This document shows, piece after piece, positions 43,771 through 53,284 of a stretch of 64,000 nucleotides of DNA (position 1 is the first letter of the stretch; the number at the start of each line of letters is the position of its first letter). The DNA comes from Pelobacter seleniigenes DSM 18267. Its GTDB lineage: Bacteria; Desulfobacterota; Desulfuromonadia; Desulfuromonadales; Geopsychrobacteraceae. The stretch lies in the NCBI RefSeq assembly GCF_000711225.1, contig NZ_JOMG01000002.1:1252501-1316500 (forward strand), in the 5' to 3' direction. The position numbers and the translations under genes were made by a program. Under the pieces are notes generated by a model. The model made no database searches. It was not told the origin of the DNA and was given only the letters and a program-made list of their open reading frames with translations.

Positions 43771-44982
43771 TCAGTACTGCACTTCGGGCCGATAGCCTTC
43801 TTCTTCCAGACGGATGAGGATGTCCTGGATATGCCCCGGTCCACGGGTTTCCAGATCGACAATGACCTCGGCCTCGCCGAGGGGCAAAGAGGACTTATGC
43901 CGATCATGACTGACCTGAAAGATATTCGCTTTGAGCTCGCTGAGGACCTGGGTCAGAGTGGCCAGTGCGCCAGGCATATCGATCATCTCCAGACGCAGTT
44001 TCAAAAACCGCCCTTCCGCCAGCAAACCACGCTCGACCACCCGCGCCATGGTCTGAACATCCAGGTTGCCGCCGGACAGGAGGCAAAGGGTATTCCCCCG
44101 CTGTACCGATTTGTCCCCATACAAGAGCGCGGCCAGACCGACCACGCCGGCTCCTTCCACCACCAGCTTGCCCTTTTCCATCAGACTGACGATGGCCATG
44201 GCAATAGCCTCTTCATCGACACTGATGATATCGTCGACATATTTCTGAATCTCGGGAAAGGTCAACTCCCCGACTTGCTTGACGGCAATCCCGTCGGCCA
44301 GGGTGTGACAGTAGGAGGCCAGGTAAACCGGGCGCCCGTTACGCCTGGCCAAGGCCGCGCTGGCCGCACAGGCCGCCTCCACCCCGATGATCCGCACCGC
44401 CGGCTTGCGGGCCTTGACCGCAGCAGCAACGCCGGCGATCAGACCACCGCCGCCGATGGGGACCAGCAGGGTATCGAGTTCCGGCAGGTCGTGGAGTATT
44501 TCCAAGCCGACCGTGCCCTGCCCGGCCATGATCAATTCGTGGTCAAAGGCCGGGACATAGAGCAGATTGTCCCGCTGAGCCAACTCACCGGCATAAGCGA
44601 CCGCCTCGTCAAAGCCGCTCCCTTTGAGTTCGACCTGAGCCCCGTGGGCCAGGGTGGCCAGCTCTTTAGCCAGGGGAGTCCCCTCGGGCATGACCACCCG
44701 GCAGGGGCAATGCAGCAGTGCCGCAGCACTGGCCAGCCCCTGGGCATGGTTCCCGGCCGAGGCGGTGACGACCCCGGCCGCCAACTGCTCCGGCGCCTGC
44801 CGGGAGAGGAAATGATAGGCTCCGCGGATCTTGAACGAGCCGGTGTGCTGAAGGTTTTCACACTTGAAAAAGATCTGGGTTCCGAGCAGCTTTGAATAAT
44901 AGGGGGAGTGCATCAGTTCGGTATGGCGGATTACATGGTGGAGGTTCTCAGCGGCATCCTCGATCTGCTGGATCGTCAACAT
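43771..44982 (-). CDS. ilvA: Threonine ammonia-lyase with C-terminal ACT domain
   Basis: 403 residues. PLP enzyme converting threonine to 2-oxobutanoate. The PLP lysine is in HTGSFKIRGA near residue 57, the glycine-rich phosphate loop is IGGGGLIAGVA, and residues about 325-403 form one ACT domain (MPGALATLTQVLSELKANIF). The short form with one ACT domain is closer to TdcB-like and Corynebacterium-type enzymes than to E. coli IlvA with two. Start set at 44982 with GGAGG five bases upstream. Confidence 0.92.
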   Translation of the reverse strand: MLTIQQIEDAAENLHHVIRHTELMHSPYYSKLLGTQIFFKCENLQHTGSFKIRGAYHFLSRQAPEQLAAGVVTASAGNHAQGLASAAALLHCPCRVVMPEGTPLAKELATLAHGAQVELKGSGFDEAVAYAGELAQRDNLLYVPAFDHELIMAGQGTVGLEILHDLPELDTLLVPIGGGGLIAGVAAAVKARKPAVRIIGVEAACAASAALARRNGRPVYLASYCHTLADGIAVKQVGELTFPEIQKYVDDIISVDEEAIAMAIVSLMEKGKLVVEGAGVVGLAALLYGDKSVQRGNTLCLLSGGNLDVQTMARVVERGLLAEGRFLKLRLEMIDMPGALATLTQVLSELKANIFQVSHDRHKSSLPLGEAEVIVDLETRGPGHIQDILIRLEEEGYRPEVQY

Positions 44983-45174
44983 CATCGCCTCCTGCGCTCG
45001 CACATGAACAATTTTGGGCCACGGCATGGGAAGAGCCCTTATCGACCTGTCAAGTTTAGCATAAACGGGGCGACTCACTGATTTACAAGGAGCAGATCAG
45101 CACATATAATCCCACTCCCGCCAAGGCGGACAACAAGCTTGGAATAATTTACCTTTGGAGATACGACTGATCCC

Positions 45175-45885
45175 ATGAACCTGATTCTGCTCAGCGCCGA
45201 AGATTTCGTCAGCGCCCACCGGGTGGTCCTGGCTGACCGCCGCCGCGACCATATCCTCAGCGTACATCGTGCCAGCCAGGGGGATCGGCTACGCGTCGGC
45301 TTGATCAATGGCGCTCTCGGCAGTGGCCTGGTCATCAACGCGGATGCCGCGCGGGTCGAGCTGGAGGTGCAACTGGACCAGCAGCCGCCGGCGCCGCTGC
45401 CGGTCACTCTGCTGCTGGCCCTGCCGCGGCCGAAGATGCTCAAACGGATCCTGCAGACCGTGACCGCCATGGGGGTCAAACAGCTTTACCTGCTCAACAG
45501 CTATCGGGTCGATAAAAGCTTCTGGAGCAGCCCTTTTCTACAGCCGGAAAAAATCACCGAACAGCTGCTTCTCGGTCTGGAACAGGCCCGGGACAGCATC
45601 CTCCCGGAGGTTCATCTCCGGCCGCGCTTCAAACCCTTTGTCGAGGATGAGCTCCCCGCCCTCAGCGGCCACACGACCAAGCTGGTGGCCCACCCCGGTG
45701 GCGCCCACCCGTGCCCCCGGGAGCTCCTTGCCCCGACCACCCTGGCGGTCGGTCCCGAAGGTGGCTTTATCGACTACGAGATTGCCCGACTGGAGGAGTG
45801 CGGCTTCACCCCGGTCACCCTGGGGAGCAGAATTTTACGGGTCGAAACCGCTGTTCCTGTGCTACTCTCTCGACTTTCCCCCTAA
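45175..45885 (+). CDS. rsmE: 16S rRNA (uracil(1498)-N(3))-methyltransferase
   Basis: 236 residues. RsmE methylates U1498 of 16S rRNA using S-adenosylmethionine. The SPOUT-fold C-terminal knot is visible in TLAVGPEGGFIDYEIARLEECGF and LGSRILRVETAVPVLLS; the PUA-like N-terminus starts NLILLSAEDF. Followed after 11 bases by the EamA exporter gene. Confidence 0.95.
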   Translation: MNLILLSAEDFVSAHRVVLADRRRDHILSVHRASQGDRLRVGLINGALGSGLVINADAARVELEVQLDQQPPAPLPVTLLLALPRPKMLKRILQTVTAMGVKQLYLLNSYRVDKSFWSSPFLQPEKITEQLLLGLEQARDSILPEVHLRPRFKPFVEDELPALSGHTTKLVAHPGGAHPCPRELLAPTTLAVGPEGGFIDYEIARLEECGFTPVTLGSRILRVETAVPVLLSRLSP

Positions 45886-45896
45886 GTGAGGTTTTC

Positions 45897-46805
45897 ATGG
45901 AGAGACGACAATCCATCTGGGTTTACCTGCTGCTGATACTGCCGCCATTGTTCTGGGCCGGCAATTCGGTGCTGGCCCGCGGTGTCGCCGACCTGATCCC
46001 CCCGGTGGCCCTGTCGTTCTGGCGCTGGTGCCTGGCGCTGCTGATCTTGTTGCCGCTGACCCGCAAACAGCTGGTCCAGGACTGGCCGGTCATTGTCGCC
46101 AACCGCGGAATCATTTTCGTTCTCGGCCTGCTCGGAATCGCCTCATTCAACACCCTGCTCTATACCGCCGCACACACCACCACGGCAATCAATATTGCCC
46201 TGACCCAGGCGGTGATGCCGGCGATTATCTTGCTGATCAGCTACCTGTTTTTCCGCGACAAAGTCACCCGCCTGCAGCTGACCGCGGTCATGCTCTGCGT
46301 GCTGGGTGCCGGCTATATCGTGATCCAAGGGGATCTGCAACGGCTGCTCCACATGCAATTTGTCAGCGGCGACCTGATCATGCTGCTGGCCGTCATCCTC
46401 TATGCCGTTTACTCGGTCCTGTTGCGTAAAAGGCCCGCGATCCACCCCCTGAGCCTGCTGACCTGCACCTTTGCCGTGGGCACTGTTCTGCTGCTGCCGC
46501 TCTACCTCTGGGAACGCCAGAACGCCATGCCACTACTCCTGACCGGTCCGGTCGTTGCCAGCCTGCTCTACGTGGCAACCTGCCCGTCGATCCTCGCCTA
46601 TCTCTACTGGAACCGCGGAGTCGCGGAGATCGGCGCCAACCGGGCCGGGCTCTATATCAATCTGATCCCCCTGTTCGCATCCCTGCTCGCGGTGCTGCTA
46701 TTGAATGAACGCTTCCAAAGCTTTCACCTGATCGGCATTCTTTTTATCTGCAGCGGCTTGCTGCTGTTCAATCTGCCGCTGGGAAGGCGCGAGGAGAAAC
46801 AATGA
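45897..46805 (+). CDS. EamA-family (DMT) transporter
   Basis: 302 residues, ten predicted transmembrane helices in two EamA repeats, opening WVYLLLILPPLFWAGNSVLARG. DMT family members export amino acids or other metabolites; the substrate is not predictable. The ATG at 45897 has TGAGG five bases before it; the longer frame overlapping rsmE is discarded. Overlaps rsgA by four bases. Confidence 0.9.
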   Translation: MERRQSIWVYLLLILPPLFWAGNSVLARGVADLIPPVALSFWRWCLALLILLPLTRKQLVQDWPVIVANRGIIFVLGLLGIASFNTLLYTAAHTTTAINIALTQAVMPAIILLISYLFFRDKVTRLQLTAVMLCVLGAGYIVIQGDLQRLLHMQFVSGDLIMLLAVILYAVYSVLLRKRPAIHPLSLLTCTFAVGTVLLLPLYLWERQNAMPLLLTGPVVASLLYVATCPSILAYLYWNRGVAEIGANRAGLYINLIPLFASLLAVLLLNERFQSFHLIGILFICSGLLLFNLPLGRREEKQ

Positions 46806-47803
46806 CACTTGAAGATTGGGGTTGGACGGCTTTCTTTGCCGAGCAATTTACGGCCTGGAGCGATAAAGGCCTGCTTCCGGCACGGGTTATCCGCGGCGAA
46901 AAAAACTATTTTCGAGTCTGGACAACCAGCGGCGAGCTGACCGTTCGTTTTGCAGGTAAAATTCGCCACCAGGCGGATGGCCGGGCTGACCTGCCAGTGG
47001 TCGGCGACTGGGTCGCGGTGGAGCCTCAGCCCGATCAACGCGGGCTGATCCATGCCCTGTTGAAACGCCGCAACAGTTTTTCCCGCAACCTGCCGGGCCG
47101 CCGCAAAGGGAAGGGGCGGGAACGCATCGAACAGCAGGTGATTGCCGCCAATATCGATCTGATCTTCATTGTCAGCGGCCTGGATCGCGATTTCAACCTG
47201 CGCCGCATCGAGCGTTATCTGACCCTGGTTGGCGGCAGCGGCAGTGAAGCCGTTATTCTGCTCAACAAGACCGACCTGTGTGATAATCCAGAACAACACC
47301 GGGCCGCAGTCATGGAGATTGCAGGAGCAACCCCGGTCCACCTGTGCATGGCGCGCCAGCAGGGCCAGCTCGACATCCTGACCGGCTATCTGCAGGCCGG
47401 GAAGACCATTGCCTTGCTCGGCTCATCAGGGGTCGGCAAATCGACCATTGTCAACGGCCTGATTGGCGAGCAGCGCCAGAAAATCGCCGCAGTCAGCGCG
47501 GCGGACGGCAAAGGCCGCCACACCACCACCCACCGGGAGCTGTTCCTGCTCCCCCGAGGAGGCATCCTGATGGATAATCCGGGGATGCGCGAACTTCACC
47601 TCTGGGGAGATGAACAGGATCTGGTGGAATCTTTTGCCGATATCGAAGACCTGTCCACCGGCTGCAAATTCAGCGACTGCCATCATCGTTCCGAGCCGGG
47701 CTGCGCCGTCCGGGACGCTATTAAAACCGGCAATCTGCCGGAAGAACGCCTGGCCAATTACCACAAACTCAAAGGGGAACTCTCCAACCTGCGCCAATTC
47801 TGA
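46802..47803 (+). CDS. rsgA: Ribosome small-subunit maturation GTPase RsgA
   Basis: 333 residues. N-terminal OB fold, circularly permuted GTPase with G4 LLNKTDLC near residue 155 before G1 GSSGVGKSTI near 205 and G3 DNPGMRE near 260, then a zinc-binding tail GCKFSDCHHRSEPGCAV. RsgA helps late 30S assembly. Coupled to the exporter gene by an ATGA overlap, although the two functions are unrelated. Confidence 0.95.
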   Translation: MTLEDWGWTAFFAEQFTAWSDKGLLPARVIRGEKNYFRVWTTSGELTVRFAGKIRHQADGRADLPVVGDWVAVEPQPDQRGLIHALLKRRNSFSRNLPGRRKGKGRERIEQQVIAANIDLIFIVSGLDRDFNLRRIERYLTLVGGSGSEAVILLNKTDLCDNPEQHRAAVMEIAGATPVHLCMARQQGQLDILTGYLQAGKTIALLGSSGVGKSTIVNGLIGEQRQKIAAVSAADGKGRHTTTHRELFLLPRGGILMDNPGMRELHLWGDEQDLVESFADIEDLSTGCKFSDCHHRSEPGCAVRDAIKTGNLPEERLANYHKLKGELSNLRQF

Positions 47804-47939
47804 CCCAAAGCGTTACCAGAGTAGCGGCTTTTTCTCATTAAATCCGCTAACAGGCCGGATAAAACTTGCCTTTTGAAGGCAACACCAATACCATTTCATG
47901 CAGCAAATAATCTATCTGTCCTGCTGGGGGGAGGATCGA

Positions 47940-50177
47940 TTGTCCTGGCTCAGCCTGTTCATTCTTGTAGGGTTCCTCCTGCCGGCACAATTCTGTGCTG
48001 CGGCCCCGGTTCGAATCGGCCTGGATCAGAGCCCGCCGACCTCATTCCTCAACGAGCAGGGACAAGCGGACGGCTTTTTCCCGCAACTCTTCAATCAGGT
48101 GGCCGCAGAGCTGGACTGGTCAGTCAACTATATCCCCTGCACCTGGCAGCAATGCCTGGATAAACTCTCTTCCGGAGAGATCGACATCCTGCCGGGGATC
48201 GCGGTAACCGAAGAAAGGAGCCGAAAATACCGTTTCGGCCATGAGACGGTGCTGAGCAGCTGGGGGCAAATCTTCAGCCGCAGCGATGAACCGTTGACTT
48301 CGATTCTGGAGCTGGATGGTAAAAAGGTTGCCGTCTTAGCCGGGGATGTCTACCTGAACGGCCCGCAAGGCCTTCGCCAGGTCTCGACCCTGTTCAACCT
48401 GCAGGTGGATTTTATTGACGTTGCAGATTATGACGAGGCCTTCTACAAACTCGCCACAGGACAAGTTGATGCGGCCATGGTCGGGCGAATTTTCGGTTTT
48501 AAAAATCGCCAGCGCTACAATCTGGTTCCGTCGTCCATCCTGATCAAACCGATTCAGTCCCGACCGGCTTTTTCCGAGCAGAGCCCGGTCAAATTGACGA
48601 CTAATTTCGATCGGCTGCTGGCCCAATGGAAACAGGCGCCGGATTCCGTCTATTACCGCCTCATCGACCGCTGGCTCAGCGAGAAAACCACGACCCAGGT
48701 GCCGTCCTGGCTGTACAGCCTGAGCTATACCTGCGGCGTCTTCATCCTGCTGTTGCTGGCCGCCACCTTCTGGACCCGCAAGCAGGTGCGCGTAAAGACC
48801 CTGCAGCTGGCCGAAAATTACGCTCTGCTGCAAGACGAATTGGCGGCCCGGCACAGCATTGAAAAGGAACTCCTGGAACGTCAGCAGCAATACCAGGTTT
48901 TCTTTGAAAATTCCCTCTCCAGCATCCTCTTTATCGACCCGGAAAACGGCGCTATCGTTGACGCCAACCCGGCCGCCTGCCAATTTTACCAATATAGCAG
49001 GGACCAGCTGAAAAATATGCAGATCAGCCAGATCAACAATCTGAACAAAGACGAACTGGGCCAAGCCTTGCACCAGGCGAGCAATCGCAAAAAGCAGCAC
49101 TTTGAATTCGTCCACACCCGGGCCGACGGGCAAACCCGGCAGGTGGAAATCTACAGCACTCCGATTCGGATTGAAGGACGAATGCTGCTCTGTTCCATTA
49201 TCCATGACATCAGCCAGCGCAAAAAAGCCGAACAGGCATTGGCCGAACGGAACCGATTTTTACAGGCGGTGATCGATGGGGTGACCGATCCGTTGATGGT
49301 GGTGGGTCTTGATTACCGGATTCTGCAGCAGAACAAAGCCGCCTGCGAGCAATTTCGCCGTTTTGGAAACGCGCCCCTGCCACCGACCTGCTATGAATTT
49401 TCCCACGGACTGGCGGATCCTTGCACTGCCCAAGAGCATCCCTGCCCGCTGCAGCAAATCAAGGAGACGGGCCAACCGGTCACCGTCATCCACCGCCACG
49501 CCACGGATCAGGGACAACGGATTTTCGAAATCACCGCCGCACCGCTATTCAACAGCGAGGGGGAAATGTATGCGATGATCGAGGTGTCACGGGATATTTC
49601 GGAGCGCATGCAGATTGAAGAACTGCTCAATGAAAATGAAAAACGACTGCTCTATCTGGCTCATCACGACGCGCTGACCGATCTCCCCAACCGCTTGCTT
49701 TTTGAAGACCGGCTGGCGCAGGCCTTAAGCAAAGCGCGCCGCAGCAGGCGACAGGTCGCCCTGTTTTTTCTTGACCTGGATAACTTCAAAAGCATCAATG
49801 ACAACCTCGGCCACGACTACGGCGACCGCCTGCTCATCGACGCAGCCCGCCGGCTGCAAAAAAGTGTCCGCGAAAGCGATACGGTAGCCCGCATGGGCGG
49901 GGATGAATTTCTGGTCCTGCTCGAAGACGTGGACTCCATCGAAATGATTGAAAGCACTGCCGAGCGGATTCATCGGTCCTTATCCCAGCACATTGTTGAA
50001 GGGAACTTCAGCCAGACCATCAGCAGCAGCATCGGAATCAGCATCTTCCCAGAGGATGCCGTCACTGGCCAGGACCTGTTAAAAACCGCGGACATCGCCA
50101 TGTACAAGGCGAAAAAGGAAGGACGGGCCAACTATCAGTTTTATGCCACCCCGCAAGCGCGCTTTTTGTTCGACTGA
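47940..50177 (+). CDS. Diguanylate cyclase with periplasmic binding domain and two PAS domains
   Basis: 745 residues from the TTG at 47940, chosen because GGGGGAGG lies five bases before it and it yields a clean signal peptide (SWLSLFILVGFLLPAQFCAA). The ATG 42 bases earlier has no ribosome site. Order: SBP_bac_3-type domain (about 25-250), transmembrane helix near 275, two PAS domains (about 320-430 and 445-560), GGDEF domain with intact GGDEF and inhibitory RxxD (RESD) five residues before it. It should make c-di-GMP in response to a small periplasmic ligand. Confidence 0.92.
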   Translation: MSWLSLFILVGFLLPAQFCAAAPVRIGLDQSPPTSFLNEQGQADGFFPQLFNQVAAELDWSVNYIPCTWQQCLDKLSSGEIDILPGIAVTEERSRKYRFGHETVLSSWGQIFSRSDEPLTSILELDGKKVAVLAGDVYLNGPQGLRQVSTLFNLQVDFIDVADYDEAFYKLATGQVDAAMVGRIFGFKNRQRYNLVPSSILIKPIQSRPAFSEQSPVKLTTNFDRLLAQWKQAPDSVYYRLIDRWLSEKTTTQVPSWLYSLSYTCGVFILLLLAATFWTRKQVRVKTLQLAENYALLQDELAARHSIEKELLERQQQYQVFFENSLSSILFIDPENGAIVDANPAACQFYQYSRDQLKNMQISQINNLNKDELGQALHQASNRKKQHFEFVHTRADGQTRQVEIYSTPIRIEGRMLLCSIIHDISQRKKAEQALAERNRFLQAVIDGVTDPLMVVGLDYRILQQNKAACEQFRRFGNAPLPPTCYEFSHGLADPCTAQEHPCPLQQIKETGQPVTVIHRHATDQGQRIFEITAAPLFNSEGEMYAMIEVSRDISERMQIEELLNENEKRLLYLAHHDALTDLPNRLLFEDRLAQALSKARRSRRQVALFFLDLDNFKSINDNLGHDYGDRLLIDAARRLQKSVRESDTVARMGGDEFLVLLEDVDSIEMIESTAERIHRSLSQHIVEGNFSQTISSSIGISIFPEDAVTGQDLLKTADIAMYKAKKEGRANYQFYATPQARFLFD

Positions 50178-50191
50178 GCGGCCCGCCTTTT

Positions 50192-50509
50192 TCAGGACGA
50201 CAGCTTGGCGGCTGCTCTTTTTTCAGCCACACTCTGCAGCTTGTCCGCCATGGTCTGCTCACGGTCGATGCGGGTCCCCATTTTAATCGTTGTGGTGATC
50301 CGCGGCGCTCCGGCAGCATGGATCACCTCATGACAGCGACGAATCGCCGCAAAGACCTCATCGTAATCGCCTTCAATATTGGTCCCATAAGCGTGCAGGC
50401 TGGTTTTCAGGCCGGCCTCTTCCAGCACATCCTGGCACATGGCCACATAACGAGATACGGAAACGCCCACCCCCATGGGCACGACACACAGATCGACAAT
50501 CACATTCAT
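50192..50509 (-). CDS. MTH1187-family thiamine-binding protein
   Basis: 105 residues of the DUF77/MTH1187/YkoF-like family: VIVDLCVVPMGVGVSVSRYV at the start, LHAYGTNIEGDYDEVFAAIRRCHE in the middle and RITTTIKMGTRID at the end. Some members bind thiamine or hydroxymethylpyrimidine. The ATG at 50509 has AAGGAG eight bases before it, preferred over the ORF start 22 codons upstream. Monocistronic. Confidence 0.88.
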   Translation of the reverse strand: MNVIVDLCVVPMGVGVSVSRYVAMCQDVLEEAGLKTSLHAYGTNIEGDYDEVFAAIRRCHEVIHAAGAPRITTTIKMGTRIDREQTMADKLQSVAEKRAAAKLSS

Positions 50510-50811
50510 GAAACAAGCTCCTTGATCAAGTTCATCCATTTTGCTGCTACCTTTATTTCCTGATAGAGTATACACCTCATGCCGGGCCAGGGTGAAATTT
50601 ACCAGAAGTCTGACCGGCCGGCGGAAAAATCTGTTATAACTGGCAGAAGGAGATTCCGGCCCGGGGTCTTTTTACTCTGCCGTAAAAACAAGGGGTCGGA
50701 ACCTGCTCCCAGCTATTCCTGTCAGTCGAGGGCACTGAAGCAGATTGTGAACAGCTGAGCAGACTGACTGGCACCATTTCTTTTAACCTGTGCTAAGAAA
50801 AAGAGGTATTC

Positions 50812-51849
50812 ATGCAGGATTGGGGACAAGGCCCTTCCGGGGCCGATCTGGAACGAAAGGTTATTGAGATAACCGATCGGATCAAGAAAAAGTTCAACAA
50901 CCCGCAAAAAGGATTTCTGCCGATCCTGGCCGTTATTGCCCTTATTGCTATCATCATCGGCGGCTACAGCAGTATGTATGAAGTCGACACCGAAGAGACC
51001 GGCGTCGTGCTGAGATTCGGCAAGTTTGCCAGTTTTTCCGACCCGGGGCTGCATTTCAAGCTTCCCTTTGGTATTGACCAAGTCTATCTGGTGCCGACCG
51101 GCCGGGTTCTGAAAGAAGAGTTCGGCTACCGGACCGTGACTCCAGGAGTCCGATCCTCCTTCAGCAAACGTGGCCTGGAGGAGGAATCACTGACCCTGAC
51201 CGGGGATCTCAATGTCAGTGATGTCGAGTGGATCGTCCAGTTTCAGGTGTCGGACCCCTTCAAGTATATTTTCAAGGTCAAAGACCCCGTCGGCACCGTG
51301 CGGGATATTTCCGAAGCCATGGTCCGCAAAGCCATCGGCAATGCCAATGTCACCCAGGTCCTGACCACCGCCAGGGCCGAGCTGGCCAGTGCCATAGAAG
51401 TGGACCTGCAGAACACCCTGAACCAGTATGACATCGGCGTCCGCATTGTTACCGTCAAGTTTCAGGATGTCAACCCGCCCGATCCGGTCAAGGATGCTTT
51501 CAACGAAGTCAATGAAGCGGAACAGCAGAAGGAGAGTTTGATCTTCCAGGCCCGCGAACAGTTCAATCGCGAGGTTCCGCGCGCCCGCGGCCAGGCCAAA
51601 AGTACCCTCCAGGAAGCGGAAGGTTATGCTGTCGAACGGATCAACAAGGCCCGCGGCGAAACCAATCGGTTCCTGGCCCTGCTGACCGAATACAAAAAAG
51701 CGCCGCTGGTGACCCGCCGCCGGATTTACATCGAGTCGATGGAGCAGGTCCTGCCCAAACTGGACGAAACCTACATCATGGATAAAACCGACAGCGGCCT
51801 GCTGCAACTGCTGCCATTGCGCAAAAACCTGGAAGGAGCCGCCAAATGA
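50812..51849 (+). CDS. hflK: FtsH modulator HflK (SPFH protein)
   Basis: 345 residues. A transmembrane helix (about 42-62) anchors a large periplasmic SPFH/band-7 domain starting YEVDTEETGVVLRFGKF and a C-terminal coiled coil (KSTLQEAEGYAVERINKARGE). HflK and HflC form a cage around the FtsH protease. Its stop overlaps hflC by four bases (ATGA). The N-terminus lacks the long Gly/Pro-rich leader of E. coli HflK. Confidence 0.94.
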   Translation: MQDWGQGPSGADLERKVIEITDRIKKKFNNPQKGFLPILAVIALIAIIIGGYSSMYEVDTEETGVVLRFGKFASFSDPGLHFKLPFGIDQVYLVPTGRVLKEEFGYRTVTPGVRSSFSKRGLEEESLTLTGDLNVSDVEWIVQFQVSDPFKYIFKVKDPVGTVRDISEAMVRKAIGNANVTQVLTTARAELASAIEVDLQNTLNQYDIGVRIVTVKFQDVNPPDPVKDAFNEVNEAEQQKESLIFQAREQFNREVPRARGQAKSTLQEAEGYAVERINKARGETNRFLALLTEYKKAPLVTRRRIYIESMEQVLPKLDETYIMDKTDSGLLQLLPLRKNLEGAAK

Positions 51850-52769
51850 AGAACGGTATTCTCGTTATTGTCGTTGTCATCGCGCTGCTCGTTGCCCAGG
51901 ATGGTTTCTTTGTGGTTAATGAAGCCGAGCAAGCCATCGTGACCCAGTTCGGCAAGCCGGTTGGCAACATCATCCACCCGGGGCCGCATTTCAAAATCCC
52001 CTTTGTCCAGGACGTCAATCGCTTTGAAAGTCGTATCCTGAAGTGGGATGGAGACCCCAACCAGATTCCGACCAAGGACAAAAAGTTTATCTGGGTCGAC
52101 ACCACCGCGCGCTGGCGGATTAAAGATCCGCTGCAGTTTTTCAAAACTGTGGCCACCGAACGTGGTGCGCAAAGCCGCCTTGACGATATCATCGACTCGG
52201 TGGTCAGAGACGCGGTTTCCGGTCACCTGCTGGTGGAGTTGGTGCGCGGCAAGGACTACGTTCCCGATGGCGAAGAACATTTTGAAGTGGAAGGAAAGCG
52301 GGTCCTCCCTGAAGAAATGCTCGGTCGGGAAGAGATTCTCAGCAATATTCTGACCCAGGCCCGGGCCAGTACTCCGGAATACGGAATCGAACTGCTTGAC
52401 GTGCAGATCAAGCGGATCAACTACGTCGAGCAGGTACGGACCCGCGTTTACGAGCGGATGATCAACGAACGCAAGAAAGTCGCCGCCCAATACCGCTCCG
52501 AGGGGGAAGGCGAAAAGGCTGAGATCCTCGGCCAGATGCAGCGTGAACTGAAGGAGATCACCTCCGAAGCCTATCGCAAGGCCCTGGAAGTTCGCGGCGC
52601 AGCAGATGCCAAAGCAGCCGCCATTTATGCCGAAGCCTATAACCAGGATAAGGAATTCTACAGTTTTCTGCGCACCTTGGAGTCTTACAAGAAAACTATC
52701 GGCCAAAACGGCAAGCTGGTCATTTCCACTGATTCCGACTATTACAAATATCTGCAGGACGCCAAATAA
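51846..52769 (+). CDS. hflC: FtsH modulator HflC (SPFH protein)
   Basis: 307 residues. N-terminal anchor (about 4-20), SPFH domain from FVVNEAEQAIVTQFGKPVG, coiled coil, and the conserved C-terminal stretch AAAIYAEAYNQDKEFYSFLRTLESYKKTI. Partner of HflK. A strong terminator follows 22 bases after the stop. Confidence 0.95.
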   Translation: MKNGILVIVVVIALLVAQDGFFVVNEAEQAIVTQFGKPVGNIIHPGPHFKIPFVQDVNRFESRILKWDGDPNQIPTKDKKFIWVDTTARWRIKDPLQFFKTVATERGAQSRLDDIIDSVVRDAVSGHLLVELVRGKDYVPDGEEHFEVEGKRVLPEEMLGREEILSNILTQARASTPEYGIELLDVQIKRINYVEQVRTRVYERMINERKKVAAQYRSEGEGEKAEILGQMQRELKEITSEAYRKALEVRGAADAKAAAIYAEAYNQDKEFYSFLRTLESYKKTIGQNGKLVISTDSDYYKYLQDAK

Positions 52770-52787
52770 GCAGGCTCCCCAACAGGT

Positions 52788-53090
52788 TTACAGCGGGCTC
52801 TTGGCGTTAAAAAGAGCCCGCTTTTTCAACCACCCCCAGCCACTCGGCTCAGGTTCAAACAGCTTGGACTGCTGTGCCAGCTCAGCCAGCAGAACCCGGG
52901 CAGGAGTCAATGCGGTCACCAGCACGCGGCCACTACGGCTGATTTCGAAACTGCTGCCGGCGCGCAAGATATGGTCCCTGGAATCACCTTCCAGAGTGAC
53001 CCAGCACAACCCTGCCCGGCAACAAATCCGTGTCCCGCAGAGATCGTTGCCCAGCTCAATCACTTCCTTGCTGTTCAGTAACAGTTCCAT
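52788..53090 (-). CDS. DUF2917 small protein
   Basis: 100 residues with the cupin-like DUF2917 pattern GTRICCRAGLCWVTLEGDSRDHILRAG and GRVLVTALTPARVLL. Function unknown in the family. AAGGAG seven bases before the ATG at 53090 fixes the start. Its last codons lie inside the hflC terminator. Divergent from a MocR regulator, whose operator-like repeats lie between them. Confidence 0.8.
   Translation of the reverse strand: MELLLNSKEVIELGNDLCGTRICCRAGLCWVTLEGDSRDHILRAGSSFEISRSGRVLVTALTPARVLLAELAQQSKLFEPEPSGWGWLKKRALFNAKSPL
52792..52826 (+). terminator. Intrinsic terminator after hflC
   Basis: AGCGGGCTCTT and AAGAGCCCGCT make a perfect 11-bp stem with a nine-base loop, followed by TTTT. It overlaps the last coding bases of the facing DUF2917 gene. 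Confidence 0.9.
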
Positions 53091-53149
53091 AAGGACGCTC
53101 CTTAAGTGATTATGGTCATTCAATTACAACGCAAATCCCTTTTCAGCGC

Positions 53150-53233
53150 CAGATACAGTAGACTATTATTGTAACCATCACAGAAACACCATTGCAAAAC
53201 TGTACCCATCAAGGAAGCGTCGGACTGTATCTG
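53150..53233. promoter_or_regulatory. 10-bp inverted repeat CAGATACAGT/ACTGTATCTG, candidate MocR operator
   Basis: The two arms (53150-53159 and 53224-53233) are perfect inverses 64 bp apart in the divergent region between DUF2917 and the MocR gene. A related CTGATACAAC follows at 53251. MocR-type regulators usually bind spaced repeats in such divergent regions. Confidence 0.45.
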
Positions 53234-53284
53234 TTGCAGGGTCAGCCCTCCTGATACAACAGAAAAAGACTCTTCTCCTTAACT

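Noticed and set aside
47898-47939. ATG start of the diguanylate cyclase at 47898
   Set aside because: No ribosome site, and it would put 14 extra residues before an otherwise ideal signal peptide; TTG at 47940 is better.
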